Below, in pieces: positions 22,639 to 30,548 of a DNA stretch of 34,324 nucleotides (positions are counted from its first letter, which is position 1; each line of letters starts with the position of its first letter). A program made the translations under genes and the position numbers. The notes beneath the pieces are model-generated. The model saw nothing but the letters and a program-made list of their open reading frames with translations. It was not told the origin of the DNA and made no database searches. The stretch is from positions 1 to 34,324 of IMG/VR virus record IMGVR_UViG_3300043436_002588. One strand, 5' to 3'. The DNA is from a virus.

Positions 22639-24984
22639 TTAAAAATCAATTCCATCATCTTCAATTTGTTTTTCATCTGCTCCAATAATCATAAACTTAC
22701 GAACACCACCATTTGTTGTATCTTCACGTTTCCATTTTTTATAATCGAAATACATACCTAACCATCTACCGAACCAACTTGCATTCATATTACGAGGCAT
22801 TTCTCTAACTCCATCTGCATAAGATTGCATTATTTCTTTAGTTGTATAATAATGATTATTTCTCCATAAAAATTCATTCTCACAAAAGTCAAAGAAATCT
22901 TCGCAAGTATTAGCAATTACTTTTTTAGTTTTCCCTGTTTTTAATTCAGAAAACAAAAGTCCGTTTTTAAAATACTTTTGAATATTTAAAATCATATAGC
23001 TAAAAAATGAATCCCACTCTTTTAAACTCCAACCACTAAAAAATAATTTATTAAATTCATCAATAGGTTTATAGGTTTTAGAATAGTGTCTAAAAAGTTC
23101 TATTTCAATTTTACGTGCATCGTGTGAATCTCCAACTCCAGATAAAATATAATTTGATGTAAAAAGTATTTTAGGACTTCTTGAAAATGGTATTTCAATT
23201 GGTTGTAAGTTCTTTTTATTCAAAACTAAATTACCTGTTATAATAGAAAATAAACTTTCAAATTTAAAAGACCGTTCCATATCATCAAAACAAATAATAT
23301 TATCATCTAAATTAATTGTTTGATATGGGAATTGTCCTTTATTATTAAATTCTTTACCATTCAAAGTAACTAACTTTCTACATTGTCCGAGTGCTTTTGA
23401 TATTAAAGTTTTACCTGTACGCCCTGAAGGATTATCATTTAAAGTTTCATCATAAAAAACTATTGCAAGTCCTTCATCTTGTTTTTTATGGTTGTTAAGT
23501 AAATATCCAATTGCACATTCTACAACTATTTTTCTTTCTTTCTCTTGTTTAGAAACATTTAAAATAAACTTTTCAAAATCTGAACTTTCATTTGAAAAAT
23601 TATAATCGTGTTCAATTATATTTTTTTCCCAAACAAAACCGCCAATATTTATGTAGTCAATTAATTCAGTTTTATCTTTAGTTATTTTTAGAACTCCATT
23701 TTTAAAAAATAAATAAGAAGTATCTTCAGTATCTCTAATCATTGCAAGGTCTTTAGTTGCTAATTGATTAAGATATGTTTCAGAAAATTTAGCTGTTGAT
23801 TTTGCAAAAAAATTATAAACGTGCATATCAACTTCTACAACGTGATTTAAAACAAAGTCTTTAATATTTGTTTCGTTTATTTCGTTTATAATGTTATTAT
23901 AAACTCGTACAAAAGTAAATTCTTTATCATTTAGTTGAACTTTATAAAAACCTCTATTCTCTAAAAACAATTTAAACTTATAATCATTTAAAGATAGCTT
24001 TCCGTTTTTATCTGTGTCCCAAAAAATTAAGAAGTCATCTTCAAAATCAAAATCAATAACATCTTCAATATCTGAATCCTCTAAGCCTTCTTTGCGAAAT
24101 TCCTTTTTCGCTTTTTGAACCCCCTTTTTTAAAATTTCCTGAGCCTCTCTAATTTTATTATCATCAACTAAAGTTAAACTATCAAATTCGTTTGTTCTTT
24201 TGTATGCTGATTTTATTATTGTTTCAAGTTCAGAATCTTCCAAACCTACTGAATAGAAATTTTTAAATAAATTTAATGCTTCATCGCTTGGTAACCCTGC
24301 TTTATTTAAACCGCAAGCAAGTTTAAAAAGATTGTTATTTCTTTCTCCAGCATTTAGGGTAAATTTCTTGTTAAACCATTTTAATATTACATCTACTTTT
24401 TTATTAGTATCTGTTATTACAAAATGTTTTGGAAACTTATTTGAACGTGTTACTTCTGTATATTCTTTTTTTAAAGTCCAAACTTTAGAGTTTTCATTTA
24501 TAAATAAATCAGGGTCGTAACTTTCATAGCAAACTCTTGAAATATCTTTTGTTTTTTCATCTAATTTAGTATCAAAAGTTTCACAAATTGCCTCGTAATA
24601 TTTTTTATAATCTTGAATTTCTTTAGGAACTTTTACAAGCGCCTTTACTCCATTACCTGAAGGACTAATAAAAGCCGAATAAATATATTCATTATCTTGT
24701 AAAGAATCCCTTAAACAAATAGGGTCATCAACATCATCAAAATCTAAACAAGCAAACCCTGAATGATTAATAATATTTTTAGCTGCTCTATATGAAAACT
24801 CCCCACTAAAACAAATTGATTTTAATTTAGCTTTTTCTTTGTTTCTTTCTTCTTTATCTTTAATATTTCTAATTCGTTCTATTTTTTCTTTATTAGAACC
24901 ATCTTTTAAAGATAATAATACGTCGTTAATCTCTTTGTAGAATGGATTTTCTACATCTCTTACGTGTGCAAATACTGTTACCAT
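22639..24984 (-). CDS. Primase-helicase: BT4734/VirE-N domain fused to SF3-type helicase
   Basis: 781 aa. Residues 1-165 match the BT4734/VirE-N primase-like domain: FACLDFDDVDDP carries the acidic pair, FISPSGNGVKALVKV follows, then ISRVCYESYDPDLF. A linker and helical region reach about residue 480. The SF3 helicase has Walker A NPSGRTGKT near 520, Walker B NIICFDDME near 562 and motif C KILFTSN near 605. It is the main replication initiator candidate and lies next to the iteron region at 25260-25480. It shares its first base with the stop region of the 74-aa gene. Confidence 0.88.
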   Translation of the reverse strand: MVTVFAHVRDVENPFYKEINDVLLSLKDGSNKEKIERIRNIKDKEERNKEKAKLKSICFSGEFSYRAAKNIINHSGFACLDFDDVDDPICLRDSLQDNEYIYSAFISPSGNGVKALVKVPKEIQDYKKYYEAICETFDTKLDEKTKDISRVCYESYDPDLFINENSKVWTLKKEYTEVTRSNKFPKHFVITDTNKKVDVILKWFNKKFTLNAGERNNNLFKLACGLNKAGLPSDEALNLFKNFYSVGLEDSELETIIKSAYKRTNEFDSLTLVDDNKIREAQEILKKGVQKAKKEFRKEGLEDSDIEDVIDFDFEDDFLIFWDTDKNGKLSLNDYKFKLFLENRGFYKVQLNDKEFTFVRVYNNIINEINETNIKDFVLNHVVEVDMHVYNFFAKSTAKFSETYLNQLATKDLAMIRDTEDTSYLFFKNGVLKITKDKTELIDYINIGGFVWEKNIIEHDYNFSNESSDFEKFILNVSKQEKERKIVVECAIGYLLNNHKKQDEGLAIVFYDETLNDNPSGRTGKTLISKALGQCRKLVTLNGKEFNNKGQFPYQTINLDDNIICFDDMERSFKFESLFSIITGNLVLNKKNLQPIEIPFSRSPKILFTSNYILSGVGDSHDARKIEIELFRHYSKTYKPIDEFNKLFFSGWSLKEWDSFFSYMILNIQKYFKNGLLFSELKTGKTKKVIANTCEDFFDFCENEFLWRNNHYYTTKEIMQSYADGVREMPRNMNASWFGRWLGMYFDYKKWKREDTTNGGVRKFMIIGADEKQIEDDGIDF

Positions 24985-25208
24985 TACGAAATATAATTAT
25001 AGAAATAAACATCATCTGAATTACTTACAAATTCAAAGTCATAATCTTCAAAACCATTTATTCTAACTTCAATTTTAGAAGGTGGTTTTTTTGTAATTGC
25101 TAATTCCTTTAGTAAAATATGATACGCAGTTGAATGTATCATTTTCTGAATGCTTTGATGTGTAGTGTCTAAATCAAAGTCTTGTTTGTTAAGAACAAAT
25201 AATCTCAT
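24984..25208 (-). CDS. 74-aa hypothetical protein upstream of primase-helicase
   Basis: MRLFVLNKQDFDLDTTHQSI, with an acidic, aromatic end (DDVYFYNYIS). The gene begins the replication transcript from the TATATTTG box at 25235 and overlaps the primase start by one base. No family recognised; position suggests a role in replication. Confidence 0.6.
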   Translation of the reverse strand: MRLFVLNKQDFDLDTTHQSIQKMIHSTAYHILLKELAITKKPPSKIEVRINGFEDYDFEFVSNSDDVYFYNYIS

Positions 25209-25234
25209 ATAATAAAATATTAATTAATAAAAAG

Positions 25235-25242
25235 CAAATATA
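25235..25242 (-). promoter_or_regulatory. TATATTTG promoter of the replication operon
   Basis: The minus strand reads TATATTTG 26 bases before the ATG at 25208. The short leader has no strong interleaved stems, unlike the six structured leaders. Confidence 0.65.
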
Positions 25243-25259
25243 ATAAAAAAAATTTAACA

Positions 25260-25480
25260 TATCCGTTTGTAAACGTTTAATATCGTTTAACATCAAAACA
25301 GCATCAAAACAGCATTTGATGTATTGGATAAAGGATTATAAAATATAGCATTTTAATATAAAAAACAGCAAAACAGCATTTTTTTACTTTTTGTACAAAA
25401 AAATATTTTTTACTACTTTTTAAAAAATATATATAAAGAAAAAGGCGTTTTAGTGTGTTTTGGTGTTTTAGTGTAATTAT
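25260..25480. other. Iteron-rich non-coding region, candidate replication origin
   Basis: This roughly 220-base stretch has no ORF. It contains tandem CATCAAAACAG units (25291-25301 and 25302-25312), a CATCAAA/TTTGATG inverted repeat (25302-25321), two overlapping AAAACAGCA units (25362-25378), a GTTTgtAAAC palindrome near 25265, and a repeated GTTTTAGTGT (25447-25473). It lies between the SSB-like gene and the primase-helicase promoter. This layout resembles iteron origins bound by an initiator; no experimental support is visible here. Confidence 0.5.
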
Positions 25481-25505
25481 AAAAAAACCACCTCGAAAGG
25501 TGGTT
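25481..25505 (-). terminator. Terminator after the SSB-like gene
   Basis: On the minus strand AACCACCTTTCGAGGTGG forms a 7-bp stem with a short loop, followed by seven T. It isolates the origin-like region from SSB transcription. Confidence 0.85.
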
Positions 25506-25511
25506 AATTAT

Positions 25512-26180
25512 TTAAAAGTCTAAATCTTCTTCGTCTATTGGTTCATCAACAACAGGCTCTGCTTTTACTAAATACGTTTTTAAATACGTTTCTAATACAT
25601 TAAACGCTTCGTCTGCTAAATCTGCTTCAGGATCTGAAATTGAACGCTCAAATTTAAAGTCAGGCGTATAGAATTTAACTGCACCCTTTTTGCCATCAAC
25701 TACGCTTTCAACAATTACCCACTCATCAGGAAGTCTTTGTCTTGTTTTGGCTGTAAATTCTCCCCACTTTTGAACTGCTGCACCTTTTAACTGAATGTTT
25801 GCAAGTGAACCATCTTCTAACATAATGTAAATAGATTTTACATAATGCCCTCCAGCAGCTTGAACTTTCTCTTTAATATCTTTGTAAAGTCCTTTTGCAA
25901 TTTCGTTACCCTTAAAAGGTTTAACAGTCATTGGTTCTTTAGAAATAAATTTCACTTCATTTGAAAAAATACCGCTTGAAGTTGCATCGTTCCATCCCTT
26001 AATTGCGTGAAGTTCGTCTAATACTAAAAATTTAAAAGGTAGCGGAACTAAAACATTTTCTTGTTTTTCTTTGTCATAGTAAGAGAAACATTTGTCATTT
26101 GATTTCCAGTCAAAGAATTTATTTGCTGGATTTGATTGTGGTTGAGAAAATGCACCACGTCTGTTTGAAGTTGTACTCAT
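25512..26180 (-). CDS. Putative single-stranded DNA-binding protein
   Basis: 222 aa. The protein is globular for about 195 residues, with aromatic and basic positions (NKFFDWKSNDKCFSYYDK, then YVKSIYIMLEDGSL) and ends in an acidic tail DEPIDEEDLDF. Such a tail is typical of phage and bacterial SSBs that recruit partners. The family is common near replication genes in Bacteroidota phages. OB-fold is inferred, not demonstrated. Preceded by pseudoknot-like leader F and its own promoter. Confidence 0.65.
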   Translation of the reverse strand: MSTTSNRRGAFSQPQSNPANKFFDWKSNDKCFSYYDKEKQENVLVPLPFKFLVLDELHAIKGWNDATSSGIFSNEVKFISKEPMTVKPFKGNEIAKGLYKDIKEKVQAAGGHYVKSIYIMLEDGSLANIQLKGAAVQKWGEFTAKTRQRLPDEWVIVESVVDGKKGAVKFYTPDFKFERSISDPEADLADEAFNVLETYLKTYLVKAEPVVDEPIDEEDLDF

Positions 26181-26198
26181 AATATTGTATTTGTTTAT

Positions 26199-26230
26199 GG
26201 TCTGAAATTAAGATGCTCAAACCTTGCATC
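26199..26230 (-). promoter_or_regulatory. Compact H-type pseudoknot leader, member F (SSB-like gene)
   Basis: On the minus strand S1 GATGC (26226-26230) pairs with GCATC (26212-26216). S2 GGTTTGA (26217-26223) pairs with TCAGACC (26199-26205), with one G-U. Loops are 2, 0 and 6 bases, a classical H-type geometry. The start codon is 18 bases downstream. T4 gene 32, another phage SSB gene, is autoregulated through a leader pseudoknot; similar control is possible here. Confidence 0.6.
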
Positions 26231-26246
26231 GGTTAATATTATTTAT

Positions 26247-26254
26247 CAAAGATA
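26247..26254 (-). promoter_or_regulatory. TATCTTTG promoter of the SSB-like gene
   Basis: The minus strand reads TATCTTTG, 66 bases before the ATG at 26180. Stem S1 of leader F begins 16 bases downstream of the box. Confidence 0.6.
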
Positions 26255-26287
26255 CAAAATTAAAAAGTAATAGTAAAATTTATTTTA

Positions 26288-26737
26288 CTAAAAACTAATA
26301 GCCAAACTTGACTTTCTTTGTGTGCTACTTACTTTCGTTACTTCAACTCCTTCACTGTCGTAAATTGTGTCTTTTGACTTTGTAGCTACTTTAATAAGTT
26401 CAGCACGTTCTTTTAATTTAGCTTCTAATTCAGCATAAACGTAATCCTCTTTGTAGTTAAGTGATTCTCCACCACTTCGGTAAGTTCCTTTAATTCCAAA
26501 TGCTTCAAAGTTTTCTTGCGGAATTGAGTTTTTAAGTTCATCGGTTACAATTTGTAACGCCTCGTTAATTCTTACGGCTTGTGCGTAAAGTTCCATTTTG
26601 TCAGTTGTTCCAGTATCTAAAAGATTGCTAACAAATGATTTTGCAGAAAGTCTTATCTCCGCTTTTGTTGGTAGAAAATTGTTTGTTTCTACTGATTGTT
26701 CCTGTAACATCAGGAATAAATTTGAGTTCGCTCCCAT
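26288..26737 (-). CDS. 149-aa hypothetical protein upstream of SSB-like gene
   Basis: MGANSNLFLMLQEQSVETNN, then a helical region (YAELEAKLKERAELIKVA) and a Ser/Thr-rich end (VSSTQRKSSLAISF). It has its own promoter and lies between the methyltransferase terminator-like region and the SSB-like promoter. A recombination or replication partner (for example Gam- or Gp157-like) is a guess from position and helicity only. Unrecognised otherwise. Confidence 0.6.
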   Translation of the reverse strand: MGANSNLFLMLQEQSVETNNFLPTKAEIRLSAKSFVSNLLDTGTTDKMELYAQAVRINEALQIVTDELKNSIPQENFEAFGIKGTYRSGGESLNYKEDYVYAELEAKLKERAELIKVATKSKDTIYDSEGVEVTKVSSTQRKSSLAISF

Positions 26738-26759
26738 AATTTTGATTTTTAAAGTTATG

Positions 26760-26767
26760 CAAATATA
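26760..26767 (-). promoter_or_regulatory. TATATTTG promoter of the 149-aa gene
   Basis: The minus strand reads TATATTTG 22 bases before the ATG at 26737; the leader is short and unstructured. Confidence 0.65.
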
Positions 26768-26801
26768 ACATTTTTTTGTTAATTAAAAAAATAAATTAGA
26801 T

Positions 26802-26881
26802 AAAAAACGATTAACCTATACATCGTGAGGTTTTAAGGCAATTATATAAAATCAAATCACGTAATTAATATTAATTTGCCT
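26802..26881 (-). terminator. Interlocked stems and U-run after the methyltransferase gene
   Basis: In minus-strand order: AGGCAA (26876-26881) with TTGCCT (26836-26841); CGTGA (26857-26861) with TCACG (26824-26828); AACCT (26828-26832) with AGGTT (26813-26817); CGAT (26822-26825) with ATCG (26808-26811), then six T. The pairs interleave rather than nest, and the second pair shares bases with the third and fourth, so alternative folds are likely. The last two stems plus U-run mimic the leader layout but sit at the 3' end of an operon. Confidence 0.45.
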
Positions 26882-27893
26882 AAAATAATGTTTCTTGTTT
26901 TACACTTTCTTTAAATCTTTTATTTGCTTCTTCTAAATTTAATTTAGCTTGTTTAAAGTAACTATCTTTTAATTCAATTCCGATAGCTTTACGACCCATT
27001 GAAACAGGACTAAAAACCTCACTACCTACACCCATAAAAGGAGTTAGAACAACCTCATCAGGATTTGAATATAACTCAATAATTCTATCAATTACATCAA
27101 GTTGTAAAGGGTGTACGTGCTTTTCGTCATCTTCTTCTTTTGAATCCCTGAAAGGTAAAACGTTATCAATTCTAATATCGTCCCAAACACTCGAAGCATA
27201 ACGTTGCCATATGTAATGATTTAATTTAGTTATCTTATCATCTTCATTAATATTATTAAGGTGTTCCCAAAGTTGCACCTCGTTTAAATCTGAATTATTA
27301 GCATTATTCCATGCTCTTAAAATGTTTGGTAAAATAGGAATTTCTCCAGCGTAATGATTAATTCCAAATTTATGAGTTACAGGGACTTTATTTTCGCCTT
27401 TTTTAGTAAATACTAAAACATAATCAGGCATAGCTGTAAAACATTTTGTACTATCTTCGACTATAAATTTATGCATTAAAGATTGTACCATAGTACGCAT
27501 ACGAACTTTTAAAGGTTCTTTCCAAATGGTAATACGATTACGATATTCAAATCCGTATTTTTGGTGTATTCTAATTATTTCGTTTGGAAAATCCCAAAGT
27601 CTACAAGTATTATCAAATACATCAGTACAATGCACAGCAGTTATACGACCTGATTTTGTAACCCTTGCAATTTCAGCTACTAAAAATTCGTATTGCTCTA
27701 AAAATTGTTCTTTACTTTCGCAATTAGACATATCGTGTTCAGAACTTGAATAGTTATATAGTCCTGCAAAAGGTGGACTATAAACTGACAAATCAACACT
27801 TTCATTATCTAAAGTTGGCATTACTAACATACAATCACTATTATAGATTGCGTAACGGTCTGTAACGATTTGGTCTTTTACTTTGTTTTCCAT
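26880..27893 (-). CDS. DNA methyltransferase (beta-class, SPPF motif)
   Basis: 337 aa. Catalytic motif IV is SPPF at residues 39-42, and the S-adenosylmethionine motif I is FMGVGSE near residue 290. The order (IV before I) is that of beta-class amino-methyltransferases. SPPF is more typical of N4-cytosine than N6-adenine enzymes, but this is not decisive. It may protect phage DNA from host restriction. It starts 1 base after the SNF2 helicase gene and shares its transcript. Confidence 0.85.
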   Translation of the reverse strand: MENKVKDQIVTDRYAIYNSDCMLVMPTLDNESVDLSVYSPPFAGLYNYSSSEHDMSNCESKEQFLEQYEFLVAEIARVTKSGRITAVHCTDVFDNTCRLWDFPNEIIRIHQKYGFEYRNRITIWKEPLKVRMRTMVQSLMHKFIVEDSTKCFTAMPDYVLVFTKKGENKVPVTHKFGINHYAGEIPILPNILRAWNNANNSDLNEVQLWEHLNNINEDDKITKLNHYIWQRYASSVWDDIRIDNVLPFRDSKEEDDEKHVHPLQLDVIDRIIELYSNPDEVVLTPFMGVGSEVFSPVSMGRKAIGIELKDSYFKQAKLNLEEANKRFKESVKQETLF

Positions 27894-27894
27894 G

Positions 27895-29265
27895 TTATAA
27901 AAATTTTGGTTTAATTAATTCTTTGTTAAATTCTTTTACTTTGTTTTCAAAACTACGATTAACATTTTCTGTTAAGTTTTTATGTAGCTGTATTGCTTTT
28001 TGTGTCTTTTGTTCTAAGGCTTCTAATACCCTTGTTTGTCCGTCTGAAATTACCATATCAATAGTAACGTTATTTTTTTGTCCGAACCTCCAAAAACGTC
28101 TTATAGCTTGGTAATATTGTTCATAACTCCACGTTGGAAAAAATACCGAATGATTACAATGCTGCCAGTTTAAACCCATTGAAGTCATCTTTGCCTTTGT
28201 TATTAGCCTTTCAATTTCTCCATTTGCAAAAGCTAAAAGTATTTCTTCTTTTTTATCAATTGATTGACTGCCTATGATTTCAACAGCTTTTGAATCTGAA
28301 TGTTTTAAAATACTACTTTCGTTATTTGTGTTACACCAATAAACCGAAGTTTTACCACTTGCTAACTCGATAGCTTTTGCACATCTTTTTTCTTCTGTTT
28401 GCTTTTGTTCGTGTCTTACTTCTGTCATTGACTTTGCAATAGGCGTAAACATTTGTATTTGACCATTTACATCGATTAAAGATTGATTTTCTACAACGTG
28501 TCTATTAATTAATAATTCAGGCAAATTGTAACGTTCATTACTAAAACCTAAATCGCTTGGCATTTTTGCCATAATTGACCATTGATTAACCCACGCAAAG
28601 AAATCCTTTTCGGCATGTGGTTTTAAGTAAAACTTTTCACCTATATTACGATTATTGCTATCGACTGAATTTTGGTTATTCTTAAAAAACTTACCTAACA
28701 TATCCATATAACCCATATAACCTAAAGCCTCGCTACTTGTTCCCAATTCTATAAAATCGTTTGGACTTGGTGTGGCTGTACTTAAAAATCTATAAGGTAT
28801 TTTTTTTACAAAACTTGTAACTTCTTGTTTAATTTTTCCGTCAAAGTTTTTTAAAATAGAACTCTCATCTAAAATTACAGCCTCAAAATCATTTTCATTA
28901 AAATAATGTAAACGCTCATAATTACAAATAATAATTTTTTTAGTATGCTTACCGTCTTTTGAATATTCAACATCTTCGATACCTAACTTTTCAGCTTCTA
29001 AAACAAATTGAAAAGCAACCGCTAAAGGTGTTAATATCAATACTTTTTTATTTGTGTGATTAACTATATTTTTTGCAATAGATAACTGAACTAAAGTTTT
29101 ACCTAAGCCAGTGTCTAAAAATACAGCTACACGACCTTTTTCAATAGCTTTTTCAATAACGTGTTTTTGAAAGTCAAAAGCTATGTCAGGAATGTAATTT
29201 GCTTTAAAACCAAAGTTCCCTATCGAGTGTCTTTTTGATTCTAAAAATTTTTCGTAATCTGTCAT
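27895..29265 (-). CDS. SNF2-like DEAD/DEAH helicase
   Basis: 457 aa from the ATG at 29265. Walker A DTGLGKT (51-57), motif II DESS near 130, STATPSPND near 165, C-terminal SMGLNWQHCNHSVF and the QAIRRFWRFGQ arginine-finger motif VI are all visible. An upstream in-frame ATG at 29313 lies inside leader C (between S1' and the U-run), so the later start is preferred. It is coupled to the methyltransferase (1-base gap), a pairing often seen in phages. Role in replication, recombination or modification targeting is open. Confidence 0.85.
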   Translation of the reverse strand: MTDYEKFLESKRHSIGNFGFKANYIPDIAFDFQKHVIEKAIEKGRVAVFLDTGLGKTLVQLSIAKNIVNHTNKKVLILTPLAVAFQFVLEAEKLGIEDVEYSKDGKHTKKIIICNYERLHYFNENDFEAVILDESSILKNFDGKIKQEVTSFVKKIPYRFLSTATPSPNDFIELGTSSEALGYMGYMDMLGKFFKNNQNSVDSNNRNIGEKFYLKPHAEKDFFAWVNQWSIMAKMPSDLGFSNERYNLPELLINRHVVENQSLIDVNGQIQMFTPIAKSMTEVRHEQKQTEEKRCAKAIELASGKTSVYWCNTNNESSILKHSDSKAVEIIGSQSIDKKEEILLAFANGEIERLITKAKMTSMGLNWQHCNHSVFFPTWSYEQYYQAIRRFWRFGQKNNVTIDMVISDGQTRVLEALEQKTQKAIQLHKNLTENVNRSFENKVKEFNKELIKPKFL

Positions 29266-29282
29266 AATATTTAAAATAAAAA

Positions 29283-29364
29283 TGCCTACCTGTATTTGCA
29301 TCGGCTTCGACATCGATACTCCTACAAATAGGCTAATGTTTTTAAGTTACTAATTTGTCGAAGC
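29283..29364 (-). promoter_or_regulatory. Interleaved two-stem leader RNA, member C
   Basis: On the minus strand S1 GCTTCGAC (29357-29364) pairs with GTCGAAGC (29304-29311), 8 bp. S2 GCCTA (29330-29334 region) pairs with TAGGC (29284-29288), 5 bp, followed by ATTTTTATTTT. The linker contains AAAAACATTA. S2 and its tail have nearly the same sequence as in member B. Confidence 0.7.
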
Positions 29365-29376
29365 GTAACTATTGCA

Positions 29377-29384
29377 CAAATATA
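29377..29384 (-). promoter_or_regulatory. TATATTTG promoter of the helicase-methyltransferase operon
   Basis: The minus strand reads TATATTTG, 13 bases before stem S1 of leader C. Confidence 0.65.
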
Positions 29385-29395
29385 ATGTTTTTTTG

Positions 29396-29515
29396 TTAAT
29401 TACATCTATTTTTTAATATTTTTTTATAGAGTGTATTAATACGTTCAGAATTCACGCCTCTTTTATAGTAAAAATTCATTACTCTTTTAATTCTTTGTAG
29501 CGGTGTTTGTTTCAT
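29396..29515 (-). CDS. 39-aa basic hypothetical protein
   Basis: MKQTPLQRIKRVMNFYYKRG then NSERINTLYKKILKNRCN: a very basic, mostly helical peptide. Starts by ATGA overlap with the 54-aa gene, and ends just before the promoter at 29377. It could bind nucleic acid, but no family is recognised. Confidence 0.5.
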   Translation of the reverse strand: MKQTPLQRIKRVMNFYYKRGVNSERINTLYKKILKNRCN

Positions 29516-29676
29516 TTTAATAAATATTTAATCGGTTTATTTTTTATATGTTCCATTTGTTTAACTTGTTCTAAAACTTCTTTAGCTTTTAAAGTAGTTT
29601 CTTTTTTAATTTCGTATGCTGTAGGGATTCGCTTACCTACTAATACAGGACTTTTACGCTTCGATAATTTCGACAT
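29512..29676 (-). CDS. 54-aa basic hypothetical protein
   Basis: MSKLSKRKSPVLVGKRIPTA followed by a Lys/Glu-rich helix. It overlaps the HTH gene end by 23 bases and the 39-aa gene start by 4, so the three form one unit downstream of the HNH gene. Confidence 0.5.
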   Translation of the reverse strand: MSKLSKRKSPVLVGKRIPTAYEIKKETTLKAKEVLEQVKQMEHIKNKPIKYLLK

Positions 29677-29845
29677 TTATTTTGTAATTTAATTTTTTAC
29701 AAGCTTTTTGCAATGTTTCGAAAGAGCAAACTACCTGATTATTTAAAATGTGGTTTAAATGTGAGTAGCTGATTTCAGTTTTTCTCGCAAATTCTCTTTG
29801 GCTTATTCCCTCTTTTAGGAATATTTCTTTTAGTTTATTATTCAT
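29654..29845 (-). CDS. Small XRE-type HTH regulator
   Basis: 63 aa. Helix-turn-helix around ISQREFARKTEISYSHLNHIL, with a C-terminal ETLQKACKKLNYKINVEI. It is a minimal Cro-like single domain with no oligomerisation region. It starts on the HNH stop (ATGA). It could regulate one of the nearby promoters. Not large enough for a CI repressor. Confidence 0.8.
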   Translation of the reverse strand: MNNKLKEIFLKEGISQREFARKTEISYSHLNHILNNQVVCSFETLQKACKKLNYKINVEIIEA

Positions 29846-30534
29846 ATTAAAGTTAATTGTTGTTCTATAATTTTATCGCTTTTACTTAAATTATCTTCAG
29901 CCCATAAAGGTTGAAAATTTGTATAATGATTTAATCTAATTATATCATTTTTGCTATTTGCACTTGCTAATGGTATAATATGGTCTAAATGCCATTCTCC
30001 GTGATTATAAAAGCTCATTCCTTTTTTAAATTTACTTTCTATATAATATCTAAATTCTTCTATTGTACAACCTAAAATTTTTTCTGTTTTTGAATTTTTT
30101 TTATATTGATTAGTTCCTTTTTTAAAAGAATTATAAATTAAACTTCTTGTATTCTGCTTAAACTTAAATACAAAATCTTTTTGTTTTCTTTTATTAATAT
30201 ATTCTAAATTTCTTTTATTTATATTTTCTTTATTTTTTTTATACCTTTCTTTACTTAACTCTATACAACGCTCTTTGTTTTTTTTATAGTACTCTTTTTT
30301 GTATTCCTTTATATGTTCTTTGTTTTTTTCTTGTCTTTTTTTATAATTTTCTTTATTTTCTTGGTATTTTTTTTTAGTTAATGCATTATGTTTTTCTTTA
30401 TTTTTTTTATACCAATTTCTACTATTTTCTGCTATACAGCTTTTACAAGTTGTACTATAATTATCTTTATAACTTTTAGCTTTACTAAAAAAATCATAAT
30501 CTTTAATATCATTACATTTATTACACTTTTTCAT
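29842..30534 (-). CDS. HNH endonuclease with Lys/Glu-rich repeat region
   Basis: 230 aa. N-terminal CNKCNDIKDYDFFSK with CKSC forms a zinc-binding module; residues about 45-125 are repeats of KKNKE/Y type (YKKNKERCIELSK, YKKNKENINKRN); the C-terminal HNH core is EWHLDHIIPLASANS then NFQPLWAEDNLSKSDK. This is a known phage HNH type with variable middle repeats. Preceded by promoter and leader B. Confidence 0.85.
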   Translation of the reverse strand: MKKCNKCNDIKDYDFFSKAKSYKDNYSTTCKSCIAENSRNWYKKNKEKHNALTKKKYQENKENYKKRQEKNKEHIKEYKKEYYKKNKERCIELSKERYKKNKENINKRNLEYINKRKQKDFVFKFKQNTRSLIYNSFKKGTNQYKKNSKTEKILGCTIEEFRYYIESKFKKGMSFYNHGEWHLDHIIPLASANSKNDIIRLNHYTNFQPLWAEDNLSKSDKIIEQQLTLI

Positions 30535-30548
30535 ATATTAAAAAAAAA

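Noticed and set aside
25260-25400. CRISPR-like repeats
   Set aside because: Units are only 9-11 bases, directly abutting or overlapping, with no spacers or cas genes; iterons are a better reading.
26199-26230. preQ1-I type riboswitch
   Set aside because: Small pseudoknot size is similar, but the A-rich tail and conserved aptamer bases are missing, and the downstream gene is not a queuosine gene.
29266-29313. Upstream start for the SNF2-like helicase
   Set aside because: The extra 16 codons lie within leader C, including its S2' stem and U-run, and add no conserved residues; the ATG at 29265 is the better start.
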